Source: Loxodes magnus (Eukaryota > Ciliophora > Karyorelictea > Loxodida > Loxodidae). Taken from it: DNA of 64,000 bases. Under the pieces are notes generated by a model. It was not told the origin of the DNA, did not search any database, and was given only the letters and a program-made list of their open reading frames with translations. Positions within the stretch are counted from its first letter, which is position 1. The number at the start of each line of letters is the position of its first letter. The position numbers and the translations under genes were made by a program. Below, one piece after another: positions 13,590-27,000 of this stretch. The stretch covers positions 168,676 to 232,675 of the forward strand of contig CAMPDV010000685.1 in NCBI GenBank assembly GCA_946699065.1. The letters are read 5' to 3'.

Positions 13590-13655
13590 TATAAATAAAT
13601 AAATTTGATTATAGAGCGCGTAGCACTCTCATTGGTGCGCAGCTCTTTAAAAAAA
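13590..13655 (-). mobile_element. Solo LINE 3' tail (extreme 5' truncation)
   Basis: About 65 bp match the last bases of the large LINEs, in minus orientation: GAGCTGCGCACCAA, then GCTACGCGCTC and ATAATCAAATTTATTTAT (read on the minus strand). No LINE coding sequence precedes it. It is either a severely truncated insertion or the end of a short non-autonomous element that borrows the LINE tail. Confidence 0.75.
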
Positions 13656-13657
13656 AA

Positions 13658-13800
13658 TGTTCATACTGAAAAGAATGTTTCTTACTGATAAAATTATCAG
13701 ATACTGATAAACCTTGTTCAATACTGGTATAATTATTCAGTACTGATAAAAATGTTCAATACTGATATAATTTTAGAATACTCGTAATCTTTAATACTTG
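13658..13800. repeat. Imperfect minisatellite of about 20-bp ATACTGATA units
   Basis: Roughly six degenerate copies of a 16-21 bp unit built on ATACTGATA and TGTTCA follow one another (for example GATACTGATAAACCTTGTTC, GTACTGATAAAAATGTTC). No coding role is apparent. Confidence 0.7.
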
Positions 13801-13804
13801 TTGG

Positions 13805-14070
13805 AGGTCCAAGGACATGGCAGGATTGTGTCTCATTGTATCACCAAAGCAGAGGACGACATGTGTCAACTATGAGTACTTAAATTCCCCATCTCTGATG
13901 AAGCTCGCAATATTATTTCTTTTTCGTTCCAGAATTAAAGCTAAAACTAAGCCAGTGCCGAAGGTCTAAGAATCTTATGTCTCGAGGCCAAACCAAAGCA
14001 GAGGAAGACATAAAGTCGATTATGGATACTTAACTTCCCCAACCTCTGATGAAGATGACCTTGCTGCTCA
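13805..14070. repeat. Two diverged copies of a roughly 100-bp GC-richer segment
   Basis: Segments at about 13805-13910 and 13960-14063 align along their length, with shared blocks ACCAAAGCAGAGGA, AGACAT or CGACAT, GGATACTTAA or GAGTACTTAA, TTCCCCA and CTCTGATGAAG. They are richer in G and C than the flanks. The reading frames of the two copies do not agree, so conservation is not protein-level. This may be a small ncRNA gene pair or a short element; CTGATGA resembles a snoRNA C box, but I see no convincing D box or hairpin. Confidence 0.55.
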
Positions 14071-14776
14071 CCTTCGAACGACTATTTAATAATATATATA
14101 TAATAAAATTATCTTTAATATGGTAAAGTAAAAGTTATCAAGGAGCTATGATATATTTACTTTACACTTCTTTTATAATTTATTCTATAAAGCCTTCTAA
14201 GTAGTAACACTAGGTTATTATTTATAAGTTTCAGTATGTAATGAAATAATAGGAATGATAAATAAAAAGGAACAATTTAAACATCTATATTATATATTTA
14301 TCTACTTCTTTTCCTGTTTAAACAAGCAGATAATCCTTGTAAAGTTAAACTAATTATAGGAACTAAAATATCTACTTTAATTTACTAACTACAAATCTAT
14401 CTATTCATAATTTAGATACCCAAATTCTCTAACTTTTTTCTACCTTTATAAGTAAACATTTACCTATCTCTCAAAAAGCAATTGTCTTAGTAATTGTTTA
14501 CAAATATAAGGATTGACTATTTCGTTATATCAAAGTGTATCAGTTATTGGATAAACTCTAATTACTAAAGCATTAAATTCCCATTTGTTAAATACTCTAA
14601 ATAGTAAATTAGTGAAACTAGAATAACCTGGTGATAGTGGTTAGAATAAGTCTTAAAAGAATCGATTAGATATAATAATTGATTGCATTAATGAAAAAAG
14701 TCGCAACATAAACAATTCTTTTAATTATAATTTCGTTATAAACCTATTTAAATTCTGCTACTCCTTATTATATAAA
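14071..14776. other. AT-rich spacer upstream of 14777
   Basis: No gene recognised. It presumably contains the promoter of the plus-strand gene starting at 14777. Confidence 0.4.
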
Positions 14777-17068
14777 ATGACAACTGCTTCTTAAAGCAAC
14801 TACATCAACCTCATAACTAATTAAGCATCATCACTTAGCATTTACTACCAACAACTAAAGACCTTAGGATGCTAGATGGATTAGAAAGCTGTAAGTTAGC
14901 TAGATAAAATTGCACTCAAATATTTGCAGAGTGAAGAGCTTAAATCTATCTTAAAATAGTGAAAGATAGAGATAAAGAGTGTTATGGAAATTACCTGTAT
15001 TTAGAACAGATATATAGAGTTCATATGATTTGGACATAACACCAGCAAGAACTAAGTCATTAAGACTACATTTTTCAAAGATACAGAAGAATTGATTTAT
15101 TATCAGAAATTAATAAGACTAAAATAAAACTTAAGTCTCACTAAGGAAAGATGCATTATAACATAAGAAAAGGAAATTATGGTTAGTGGTGATTAGAAGA
15201 ACTTAATATTGATGTAAGAAGTGACAATTTAATGTTAGAAAGGAAAAATATACAGTTTAAAGGAAGCTTTACTAAGAGACACCATAACTTAGGAACAACT
15301 TTGGAAATTGTTGATATAAATTCTGAAAAATTTAGAGAGCATCAGAGAAAAGAAGTTGTTGATTCCATTTTTATCAGTAGATAAAATATTTGTAGATGAA
15401 GATTGATAACTAATTTCATTAGATATATTGGAATAGAAGTATGAGATTAGAAAAGATTTAAGTAACAAAGAGATAATGTTTATGATTAGAAATGGTGATA
15501 ATTCATAGAAGATGATGACTGTTGATGCGAATAAATTAGAGTTCCACTATAGCAGTTGCTTGATCTAAGTATTAGTAAAGGTAATATTGAATAACAACTG
15601 AATTGAATCTATTGGCTAGAAACTGGAAAGTTTAGATTTGATTCTAGAAAAAATGAAATCTCTTAATGAATTCTAAATTTTCAGCTGTTTAATATAAAGT
15701 TTGATTGAAAATGAGTTTATAGAATTAAACCTAAAGTAGCTTTATGCTGTAGTTAATAAAATAACTCCTTAAGTTGGAAAAGAGTAAGAACTAAGAGACA
15801 TTTAGCAAGAGAATACTTAAAAGAGTGATACTTAAATTAAAAAACTTACAAATAAAACAGCAGAAAGTTCTCAAGTCTGCAACACATAGAACTAAACTAA
15901 TGAACAAGATAAAACTCCTAATTATTACAACTAGATGTAAAACAATAGTTTAGAAAGATTTCATAAAGATCTAGTATTTTATTAGAAATTTCTATTTAGT
16001 AAAGAACATAAAACGCTATTAAAAGGAGTAGCAGCTAATTACTCTTAGGAAGAAAGTAACTCATTATATATCTATCTAAAACAAATCAGTTAGCAGTTCT
16101 AATTCAACTTAATCTAGATATGTGGCTTTTATATTTTACTTCAAAGAGTAGGATGGTAAGATTTCAAAGACCAATACTAAGAAACTCTATCCGTTTACGC
16201 TTTCATGACTAAGCAATTATTTAGTTCAGAAGATTTAGAAAAATACTAACTATTCTAAGAAATCAAAAGCTAAGGAGGATTCACCAATAACTACAATAAC
16301 TTTATTCAAAGCTTTGCTTTAAATCCAACTATCATCCAGATCAAATCTCATCAACTTAATCAGACTTTTAGTTATCTAAAGATACAATCTTAATCATTCC
16401 GCACACCTAAAAGTATCTCATCAAGGGTAAAAAACATAAGTCATTTAAAAACTAAAATTAGCCAAATTAAGTAAAAGAAGATCTAAAGAATGAAGAAAGC
16501 AGAAAATATTATAGATAGTGCTACCAAGATGGGACAGGAATAGGATCTATTAGAAATCCTAAAGGTTGTTAATAAACAAAGTAAAATAGCATTTGTTAAA
16601 GATATAAGCAATAGCAATATATAATGGCAAGATCTAGATTAAGCTAAGTAGAATTTAATAGACTAGAAAACTAATTTACAGTTAAAAGAATAGTTAAAGG
16701 TCTCAATAAACCTATTTGGAAATGGAATCTTTTCAGTTTCAAAGCAAAAGGAAATGCAACTTTATAATGAAGAGGAAAATTCTGAAGAAGAAGTTTAACC
16801 TAGTGTATTAGCAATCAAGCAATCCTTCATGGCATAACTAACTATTTATCTCTAGAAGCTTTAAACATCATTTAAAAGAGTCTATTCAGCTCTTCAAAGT
16901 TTGTCCTACAAAACTGTTTTCTGGTTAGCTAATTACAACCTTATAGTTTGTAATCGATATCTAGACAGCGATTCAGAGAGGAGTGAGGACGATATAGAAA
17001 AGATGGATGAAAATGAGCTTGAAGAGTTTATAGCAGCAAACAACGCTTAGTTTTGTAAAGAATAATGA
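14777..17068 (+). CDS. Large hypothetical protein with a possible degenerate kinase-like domain
   Basis: ATG at 14777 to TGA at 17066-17068 is one frame of 763 codons, dense in TAA/TAG (Gln) with four internal TGA (Trp), all in the N-terminal third. Residues about 90-260 have the spacing of a protein-kinase C-lobe: an alpha-E-like ITQEQLWKLLIQILKNLESI, then LIPFLSVDKIFVDEDWQL where HRDLKPxNI(F/L)hDED would sit, then LISLDILE where a DFG would sit. The catalytic Asp, Asn and DFG Asp are not in their canonical contexts, so any kinase fold would be a pseudokinase. The middle is Gln/Asn-rich; the rest is helical, with a basic patch (QKKIQRMKKAENI) and an acidic C-terminus (SERSEDDIEKMDENELEEF). 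No signal peptide or membrane span. The gene is convergent with the receptor gene ending at 18351. The kinase suggestion is inference only. Confidence 0.7.
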
Positions 17069-18350
17069 AATGTGATGTTAATAAATGAATTTCAATAGCT
17101 TTGATTATTTAAGTAAATAAATCTATCTAATTAAGTTTATAATCTTTAAATAAGAAAGTCTAAAAGAGTATCTTAGGGTTAATAAGAAATTGTATTTAAA
17201 AAATGATTTTAGATAAACCTATTATTATATATGTATTGCATAATTTAGAAATGATTTATGCTATTTAAGTTTATTTTTACTAAATAAATATTTGAATAGA
17301 AAGCTATAAATAATTAAAGAGGTATATTAATATAATTGAGAAGAATATTATAATACATTGATGTTACTAATGATAGCACTATATACTTAATGTAGAAGTA
17401 TTGGTATTTCTATATAAACTAAAGTCTAAATTTTTTGAATTAGTAATTTTATTTATCTGCTTTACATGTTTACTATTTATTTAGTTATTATAAGTTAGAA
17501 ATATATAAAATTTGAGTTTAGTTTCTTTCTAAATTTATGATTATAGACACTCATACTATTTATCTTTTATCCTTTCTATTTGAATAAATGTTGACTTATA
17601 TTTGATATGAATTGAATAACTTTAGCTAATTATTATTTATAGCTATTAGTCTATTAATGATATGACTAGGTTATTATTAGTTTAAGCTTTATAATGATTA
17701 TCTATTTTATTTATCTATTTATTTGCATTTCTTTATTGTTTCTAACTCTTTTAATACTTTTATTACTTTATCTTTCTTCTTATTTGCAGCTTAAACTTGT
17801 AACTATGTTCTTCATTATAAATATCTCATTATATTCTAATATATTAATTTGTAAGACTTTTATTAGCTAAGAAGATGAAATTAGAGTAATAAATATAAAT
17901 AATAGACTAGAAAGCACCTAAAAGGTAGTTATATGAATAATCTAACTATTATTATTTTATTTATATTAGAGAATACTAAACTTATACTAATGTAGCTATA
18001 CTTATATCAGCAGATTAAACTTACTTGCTTATATGAGATTATTAAATTCATTATTTAGTTAAAAGGAAACTCAAAGAGAATTTATCTTAGAGTAATCATT
18101 TAATATCTTAGTATCATTTATTCTAATTAACTTTAATTTATTCTTTAACAAATTATACCATAACTTTAGTAGTAGACATTGTAACTTATAGTTCATACAG
18201 ATACCTATATATCATATGCATTACCTATTATTATATCTTAAACCTTTTTATCTCTATCTATTTTATTACCTTTTATTTCAAATTCAGTATAATATAGATA
18301 TCTATTTACAATTTAATATCAAATCAGTTTTAAGTCATAAGTCTCCATTT
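17069..18350. other. Intergenic region between convergent genes
   Basis: AT-rich with no recognisable gene; the small plus-strand frames near 18216-18407 partly lie antisense to the end of the receptor gene. It would contain the 3' untranslated regions of both neighbours. Confidence 0.45.
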
Positions 18351-21300
18351 TCAACCACTTCTATATACAAAGCAATATCAGCTAAACTAAACTTATTTAA
18401 ACTCTAAAATTAAGAAAACTTACCTTTTCAAGCTTTCGTCATCAATATAGATCCAGTCTCCGTTTCTTTTTACGTAGCAAGAAAAATGTTCTTAATTTTG
18501 CTATTTGTGGATTATAACTGCTAATAAATTATATTGCTTAGCTTAATTTTATCCCCTATATTAAATAACTTACATTTGTATCTATAATTCAGTTTATACT
18601 ATTTCCTATCCTTTAATTCTTTATACATTCTCACTATTTTCCTTCTAATTTTCAAGGAATAAAACTAGGACTTTCGGAGCTATTAGTACTTCGTATTAAA
18701 TTCTCATCTCCTACTAGCATTACTAGCATATTAACTGTGCATCTATATGGTCTTCATTCAAATATTTATTTATGCATTTTTATACATTTAGCTCAGTTAA
18801 GTGTAAGTCAAGCTCCATGAATGCCTTTTATTAGCTTTAATATGAATTACAACCTATGCATTTCTATTTAAGTAGCTGCAAACCCCCAAAGATCTTGTGT
18901 ATGAAACTGTTATTTAATTATTTTCACTCATTTCAATAATTTTATTGTTCGCTTTCTATCTATCATATGAGTTAGGCTCTTCTTTTTGCAGAATTCTTCT
19001 CATAAAGCCTCTGCAATCTTTAATTTGTTCCTCTTAAGTTAATTTATTTTATAATGGAAGTGTTCTATTTATGAGGTGCTTTAGTCTGGAAGCGAGTCAG
19101 TTTACTCAAGTATTTATTTTAAGTACTAAATCAATTTTACTTAGTTTACTTATTAAGAATTAATGTTTTAATCTTAAAATTGTAAAAGACCTTTATTGAA
19201 CTTGGGAATTGAAAATAAGCATTATAATGAAGCATTAATAAAGCTATATTTCTCCTAAAGGTTAGAAAAACCTATTATTTTTAGTTTTTTGTTTAAATTA
19301 TCTCATTCTTGTTCTATTTTTTAGTCTGGTAAAGCTTAATACTCTCCTTAGGATACTTTCTTATAGCACAATAAACATATAAATTATTGCTCACTTGCTT
19401 CACTTTACTTCACTTGAGTTTAGGATTATTATTCTTTAAGGGATTTAATAGAAGATTTATTTAAAACCTTTTGATCTTTTATAAGTGACTATCTTTCACA
19501 AAGTTAGCAATTAAAATATAGTGCTGCTGAACCTTTACTTTATGGTTTATCAGAAGGATAATTTTAGCGATAGATACCTTTTATAGAGTTTATTCTCTAT
19601 TCTTCTATTCTAAACTTTAATATCCCTTCTCATTCTCTAAAGTTTGTAATTGTTATTCTAAAGGAGTAATATTTAAACGGATTTTTTATTCTTATTACTA
19701 AATTTTCTAGTTTTCATTAATTCTTTCTCCTCTTAACAGTTTTATTTTTCTTTTTTCTCGTAATGCTTCATTTTTACCATTTTCTATTTCAACCTTTTCA
19801 AGCTATTCAAGATCTCCTTTTCCAAAGTATCATTTTATTTTTTGTTCCGTATATTCCTTTACTGTCTTTAACAAGTTCCTATATCTGTTGTCCTACTAAT
19901 TTTTTTTATGTAGATATGAAGCTTCTAGCGTGATTAAGATGAAAGAAACTGCAAACACTATTACTGACTTTGCGATGACGTTGCAATCTCTTCATTTTAA
20001 AGCCCAAGCAAAGAATGAGACTCATAAGATTAGTGAGTTTATTATTATTTGCAAAGTATCTGCTAATCTAAAGTTATAGGCGCTCTTCATTTTTCATATA
20101 ACTACTAAGAAAATTACGCTTGCTAAGAGGTAGATTAACCCAAAAAGTTGAGCAACTACTGCTCCTAATGTCTTCTTTAGCACTACAAAAATTAGCATAA
20201 TTAAGGTTTTTAGTAATAGGAATCAAGCTTTTTGATTTATATGCCCTTTTTGGGAATATTCGAAGAGTGGCTTAAAGAAGCATATTGATGATATAAAAGC
20301 CACCAGAATAAAAGAACTCGCAATCACCATTTTTAAGTGCTTTCCTTCTCAGCATTTCTCATTACAGTCCTGCTTCATATAAGCTACCGATTGAAAGCTG
20401 CTAAGATTTTGCTCTATATTTATTATCTGATCACAGAAATAAATATCATATAGCATTCAGACAACGGGGATAAAAAGTAAAAGCTAAAATATTGGGGCTA
20501 ATCAGAAGCAAACTCTTATTCAATAATTTAATTTAGCTTTTCTTTTAGTGCCCATTTTAAAGAAAATAACAGCGGAGAAGATAAACCACAATAGAGCTAG
20601 AATTAAAGATATTCAATAGAATACATAGTAAGTTATATTTCTAATATGAAACATCTCCTCTACATCTAAAAGGAAGAGACTAAAGAATCCTTCCACTTTT
20701 TTATTATATGAACTGAGATCAACTCCAATAGCTAGAAATTAAAATTGCTCAACTAACAGACATAGAACTTTAACACTATCAGTAACGTTGTATTCTATTA
20801 ATGCTTCTTCTATCGTTTCTTAATCGTCATTTTTGTCTTACTAATCATTATTATTCTCTATTTTCCTCGTGTATCTTTCCCTTTAGATTTACTCTACATT
20901 TTATTTATACTAATCTTCAAGTAGCTTGAAATCCGAATTTTTCCAATGATTATATCCGATTAATGATGAAATTAAACCTATGAATATCAAAAATGCTCCA
21001 ATAATAAATCCGAGTTGATAATCTCTGAGTCTTTCTCCATTTTTCATGTACTATACTTATCTAGATTGAAATGGACAATGTATTAATTTAATAGTATCTG
21101 AAGGGATATTGCTTTAATCGTTCAAAGATGCAATTTTTCCATTTCCCCATTGTATAGCTTTATCTATTTTGATTATTTCTGAACAAGTAAGGCAGAGAGA
21201 TCCAATTTAGACATCTATTCATTCGCTGTTATTTTATTAGATATTTACTATATGAAACTATTTAGAAATTCTATCATTACTATTTCTGTCTATTTGCACT

Positions 21301-23335
21301 TAACCTGTAACACCAGCAAAAGAAACATTTCTTATAGCTTACATCATTTAGACTTTATTTAAATAACTTAAACCTTTTAAATTAAGACTATCTATTGCAT
21401 ATGCTATTAGTAATACTGCATAGAAACTAAAGCCAGCCTCTCAATATGGTTCTTCTTTATAAGTTTTAATATAATTTTCCTTTATTTTTAACCAAATTCT
21501 TCTACAAAGCTTTAGGGGTTAATCTAAAGAGCTCCCTTTATAACCTCTTTTGCTTTTCTATACTTAGTTTCGGTTGACCTAATATAATCTTTCTTAACTC
21601 AGTCGTTTGCAATTCAATCGAGTTCTCCAGCCTGGATTCCCAGTTCTCTCAAATAAACGAATATTTCGTAAGGATCTTCCGCTTAGCAAATACAAAAGCA
21701 TATGCGAGGTTTACTTTTGGTAAAGTTGATTACAGCTGATTTTAATTTTCAGTCTTAATTGTTTTTTATATGATTCTTTATACCATTTGTATACTGATAT
21801 ATATTAACTATTTCTATATTTCATTTTTATGATCAATGGTTAAATTACTATTCTAAGTTCTCTGCTCATTCAGAATCATCTTTTATAATTTTTATTTTGT
21901 TTCAAGAAAACCTTCTCAAAGTATAAAATATAGCCTCTACCTTTAAATTTTCTGATTATATTGTTCTGGCAAAATTTGTGTATTCTTATTTATCTGATAA
22001 AGTGGCTATCATAACTGTCGTTCCTATAATAGGGAATTAATCTTCATTACTTTTCAAAACATTTAGCCATTCTTTAGTTAAAGCTCAAGAATATGGTGCC
22101 AAGGAAACTACTCCCAGTTAATCTTTTTAGTTTCAAAATGTAGAATTAAGGTCTTTTTCTTTCCAATCTTCAAAAGCATATCCTTTAGCTTCTAATTATG
22201 GAAGTTAAGTAGAAATAAAGTCTGGTTAATACTTATTGTTAATTATCTCAACAGCTAATTCAATTCCCTAATTAATACTTCTTTTCTGATTCATTGAATC
22301 CAGGTCTGAATAGCATTTTATATCAGCATACGAAATTATTATCTTGTTATCAGTATCATTCTAAATAGTGCTTTTATTACCCATCAGCTAAAACTATGAT
22401 TATTTAGTTTTTTTGATTTCTTTAGTAGATGTAATCTCTCTAATCTTCCCATCTTATATATTATAAACCCAAAAGGTATCTTATATATTATTAGTTCAAG
22501 GATCGCTGCATTAAGAGTTATTTTAAGCGCATCTTTTTAGCTAATATAAGGAAGAGTTAAGATAAGATTAGTTTAACTTTGGACTTATTATTATTAAACC
22601 ATTTAGTCATTTATGCTTCTTTAAGAAAGCTTAGTTTAGCTGTTAATATATACTATTATTCCTTGTTGTTAGAATCAGTTGATTTTATAGCTTATCCTAG
22701 TCTTCGCCAAATAAAAGCAGAGATTGTATGTCACTATTACTTTCTATTATGAAGATTCTTCCAAACATTGTTTTAACTGCTCCATTAATATCGTTCTTGT
22801 TCAAGGTATAATCTTTATGCTTTGAAACTATCATTCTAAGCTTTATTTTTAGATCCTTTTCTGCAATTTTATCCATAAAATTGTTGTTTGTGTTGTCTTA
22901 AATTAAACTTACGTTAGTTAAATCATTTTATAGTTTCAATTGTGGCGTTAACCTGAGACATCAAAGGAGGTGAGACGTTAATAGAAAAATTAAGGAGGAG
23001 TTTGTTGAAATCTTCATAAGACATGAATAAGTGGTAGATTTGAAGTTATTTACAAGCTATTGCTATTTCCATGTTGAAATACTATTGCATCGTGATATCT
23101 ATAACAGCAATAAGGCCTTCGCTTTATTAATTCCAAGCGTCTACTTTCTAACTGATAAATGTCTATTTCTTAAACTTTGCTCATTTCACTTAGAAAACTA
23201 CATCCAGCTATGTGATCTCAATAGACTATCTTAATCTTCTTATGGAGTTTGATAGGAATAGATAATCTTTAGGATCTTCTTAGAAGCAGATATTAAGACC
23301 TGAGCTAAAAAAGCAATTAAAAGTAAAGATTTCAT
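18351..23335 (-). CDS. Receptor-like membrane protein fused to an inactive-looking USP domain (copy 2)
   Basis: Paralogue of the gene at 39784, read on the minus strand from ATG at 23335 (signal peptide MKSLLLIAFLAQVLISAS) to TGA at 18353-18351. Parts in order: two periplasmic-binding-type domains (matching stretches such as AVIDIT, FSINVSPP, LSDKQEYTNFAR), a first membrane span ending GYNHWKN, a loop, several further spans with the conserved YDIYFCD and DCNEKCWEGKH, a Cys-pair zinc region (FNCQLCE, ICLLCYK), then a ubiquitin-specific-protease domain: the Cys box reads EKYSFINASLQCLF with Ser (AGC, 19245-19243) in place of the catalytic Cys, and the His box reads EHFSCYVKRNGDW. A 16-nt intron fits at 22897-22912, and a 19-nt one at 23208-23226. 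Frame changes remain near 23130, 21510 and 19530 that I cannot assign to introns, so the copy may be decaying. A TGA at 18380-18378 could also be the stop. Confidence 0.85.
22897..22912 (-). other. Probable 16-nt intron in the receptor gene
   Basis: GTAAGTTTAATTTAAG (minus strand) interrupts the reading frame exactly where the paralogue at 39784 reads straight through. Removing it restores the frame so that ATIETIKWFN joins FMDK and KLRM, matching the paralogue's spacing and residues. GT-AG introns of 15-16 nt are known in heterotrich ciliates; here the call rests on frame restoration and homology. Confidence 0.65.
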
Positions 23336-24076
23336 TTATAAGATTTTAGTTAAGCTATTTAATAAATTTGATAGAGTTTATGATTCTAACTGCTTCTTCT
23401 AAATAAGCAAAGCTAATTAAGAAGCAAATATTTAATTAAAAATTGAAATAAAGAGAAAAAACTAAGAACCTTCTAGTATAATAGAAGAGTTATAACGATA
23501 GGCATCAACATATATACTTAACTAAGAATATAAATGTAAATCAAAGTGTTGTAAGAAATTTTTGTGCTTCAAATTATTTTGCTTATAGAGGAAAATAAAA
23601 TAGTGAGAAAGAGTTTTAGTTCTTTTAGTGAATCTAATAGTTTTATAGAGATAATAGAACAGAAGATATTAATGCTTTGTAGTTTTATTTTCCTTCTAGA
23701 AATAACATGATTTTGAATTAAGTTAGTAGCTGAGCTTAAATTTTATTAGCTAATGAACAAATTTTCTTAATATTCTTAGGAATTTTTTAATTTTAGCATC
23801 TATAATAAATGGACTAAATGCGAAGCATATTTAAAGCTTTTAGATACAGAATCATAATTTAAATCTCTTAGAAAAAAGTAAAAGTATTATTATATTAAAG
23901 CAATATTTAATTGAAAGCTGCTATAGAATTGATATCTCGCTCTATTATTAAAGAAAGCTACTTAAAAACTATTTATTTATTAAAAGCTATTAATCCTTTC
24001 GAAGGGTAATCAAATTTATCAGATTTATTTTAATTAGTTTTACAGGTATATCTTTTGCATAAGTATCAGTGGCTTC
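23336..24076. other. AT-rich spacer upstream of the receptor gene
   Basis: No gene recognised. It lies between the 5' end of the minus-strand receptor gene and the truncated 5' end of the plus-strand LINE. Confidence 0.45.
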
Positions 24077-27000
24077 AATGAGTATAAAATAAATTACTTT
24101 TTAATCGAAGAGAGTATGAGAGAAAAGGTGTTAAAGAGTGATTTTTATTACTCATACGTAATAGGTGACCATAGGCCTGGTATTATATAGGTAAAGATGG
24201 GTAAAGAAGTAAGAAAGCCATAAAAGATAGCAAAAATAAACTACCTACTATTAAAGAAAAAAGAGATATAAGAAAAATTTGAAAGATTTATACAAGAAAA
24301 TCTCTAAGAAGAAGAAATTGATAACCTAAACGGCACATAGACTTATAAATGATGAAAGAAAAAGATATAAGAAGGAGTTTAAATAGTACGTGCAAAATTC
24401 AAAACATAAAACTCTAAGATATATAAATATTCAGAAACAACAAAATAGTGTAATAAAATCTTTAGAAAATACAGCAAACAATTAAAATAAAGGGTAAAGA
24501 ACAGAGAACAAATGAAAATCAATAAATTGAAAGAATACCAAAGAGTAAGATAAGAATACATTTAATCAAGAAAAAAAGATAAAAGAAACTAACTAAACCT
24601 ATTTATGGACAATGTAAATAAAGGAAGTCTAACAGATATGTGGAAGAAACTAAAAAACTTACTTAATAGAAAAAATAATTAATGAGTACCCTCATTAAAA
24701 GAAGATGTTAATATTTTCAGGGATGAATGGTAGAAACTGTATGAAGATGGCGATAATACGTTACCAACTAAATTCTTAAACAAGAGATAAATAGTGGTAA
24801 ACGAATATGAAATTTGAGAAATCATCAACTAATTGGCGAAATGAAAAGAAGCAACCTGATGAAATACAAGCAGGCACAATATTAGCAGGTGGGAAAAAAC
24901 TAACAGAAGTAACATGTAAAATGATAGTTAAGATGATTTAAGAGGGAGTAATACCTTAAGAGATGAAATAATAATACATAATATTAATATACAAAAAAGG
25001 AGGACAGATGAACCCGATGAATTATAGACCAATCTCTTTACTGAATCATGTTTTAAAAATAGTAGATGCATGAATTTTCTAGCAACTATAAGGATATCTG
25101 CATAATGATGAAAGCGAATATTAATATGGCTTTAAAAAAGGAAAATCATGCTCACTATAAATTTTCAACCTAAGAACAGTATAGGAATGATTAATACGGA
25201 ACAAAAAAGATGATTTCGTAATATTTGTTGATATTAAAAAAGCATACGACTCGGTGCAAAGAAAAGATATATGATAAATCCTAAACGATCTAAAAGTACC
25301 GGAATAGATAATTAAACTCCTAGCAAACTTCTACACGAAGAAGAAATTAAACTTAAAATCAATGAATAAATAGCAAAATCATTCGCGACAAATAAAGGAC
25401 TAAAACAGGGAAACATAACGTCGCCAAGACTATTTAACTTAATAATAGCAAGACTTCTCCAAGATTAAAAGCTAGGAATTACGATATACTTTAAAAACTA
25501 AGAGGGATGAACACAAGAAATATATGCAGGATGTTTTGCATATGCAGATGACCTAGCCTTGATAAGTGAATGAGAATAATTAGAGGAAGTAATCAAAAAT
25601 TTAACCTCATGGGAGAAAAATACAAACTGGAAATTGCAGATTAAACAAAATGAATGATATGAAAAGCAGCAGAAAATAGAAACTGAGAAAATATAGGCAA
25701 TACTATTGAGGTGGGAAACTTAAGAATTCAAAGAGTAACGTCCTTTTAGTACTTAGGGCATATAATAGAAGAAACCATCAGCTTTGAAAAACACATGGAG
25801 AACAGACTAGAAGCAGCATGAAAGATGTAAACATGAATACTGGGTAAAATAACAATGAATAAGGGATTAACACCATATAATGCAGGAATAATGATAAAAA
25901 CGTTCGTAAGCTCAGTATTCAGCTATGGGACAGAAGTTATCCCATATTGTGAATAATTTGTAGGAAAATAAGTGATGGAACAATTAGAAATAATATAAAG
26001 AAGATCTTTACGAGCAATCATAGATGCCCCTTTCTAAGTGTTAAATGAGATGCTAGAACACGAGTTACAGTTTATGAAATTTAAACATTACCTATGGCAG
26101 AAAACGCTGAGATTAAGAGGCAGACTAATAGGTAACTAAGGAAAAACAGTAGATGGATTAATGTTCGACCTAAGTAAAGAAGAGAACTTTATTTTTGAAT
26201 AATACTGCACGACAATAAAATTAGAATTAAAAATTGAAGACAAAGATATATTTATAGATGATGGTAATTATAACCAAAAAGGGAAGAAAAACATTAATCG
26301 TGTAATTTGAGAACATAGAGTATACGTAGAAGATAGAGAAAGAATGGAGTAAATGATAACAACTCTACAGTATAGAAAAACATGATTTGATGAATATGTA
26401 GTAGGACCACCTAACTACCTGAGATACAATAAAAATAGAAAAGAAGAAATATGCTACATATTTAGAATAAGAACGAGATGTAATGGGAGCCAGGATTGTT
26501 TAAAAGAAAGACACCTAGTTGTGACAAGCAAATGCCCTTTCTGTAATGATGCAAGAGAAAACGAAAGGCATATCATAGAAAAATGCTCAGAATGCAAAGA
26601 AAGTAGATAAATATGTATTTGAAAGTTAAGAACAATAGGAGTAGAGAGACAAGGAATGGAACTATTCGATATAATATGAGGTACGGCAAAATTCGAAAAA
26701 TTCATTAGAACCTAAGAAGAGTAAAAAAGAGCTAAGACTGACTTGATAATAAAAGATTATATCATAAACATATTAGAAAAAAGAAAAAAAGGATACTTAG
26801 AAAAGAAAATTGAATGAAAAAAAGAAATAGGAAAAGACTATAGAGCAGGAAAAGGATAATTTTATGAGTTTATAAAAGCTTGATTAAGAAGAAAAGAATT
26901 AGAAACGAAAATTAGCAAAGTATGTAAAAAAAAATAATGGACGATTGTAACAAAGAATCACTAAAACGTAGATAGATAGAAGACAGAAGAACAAGAGATA

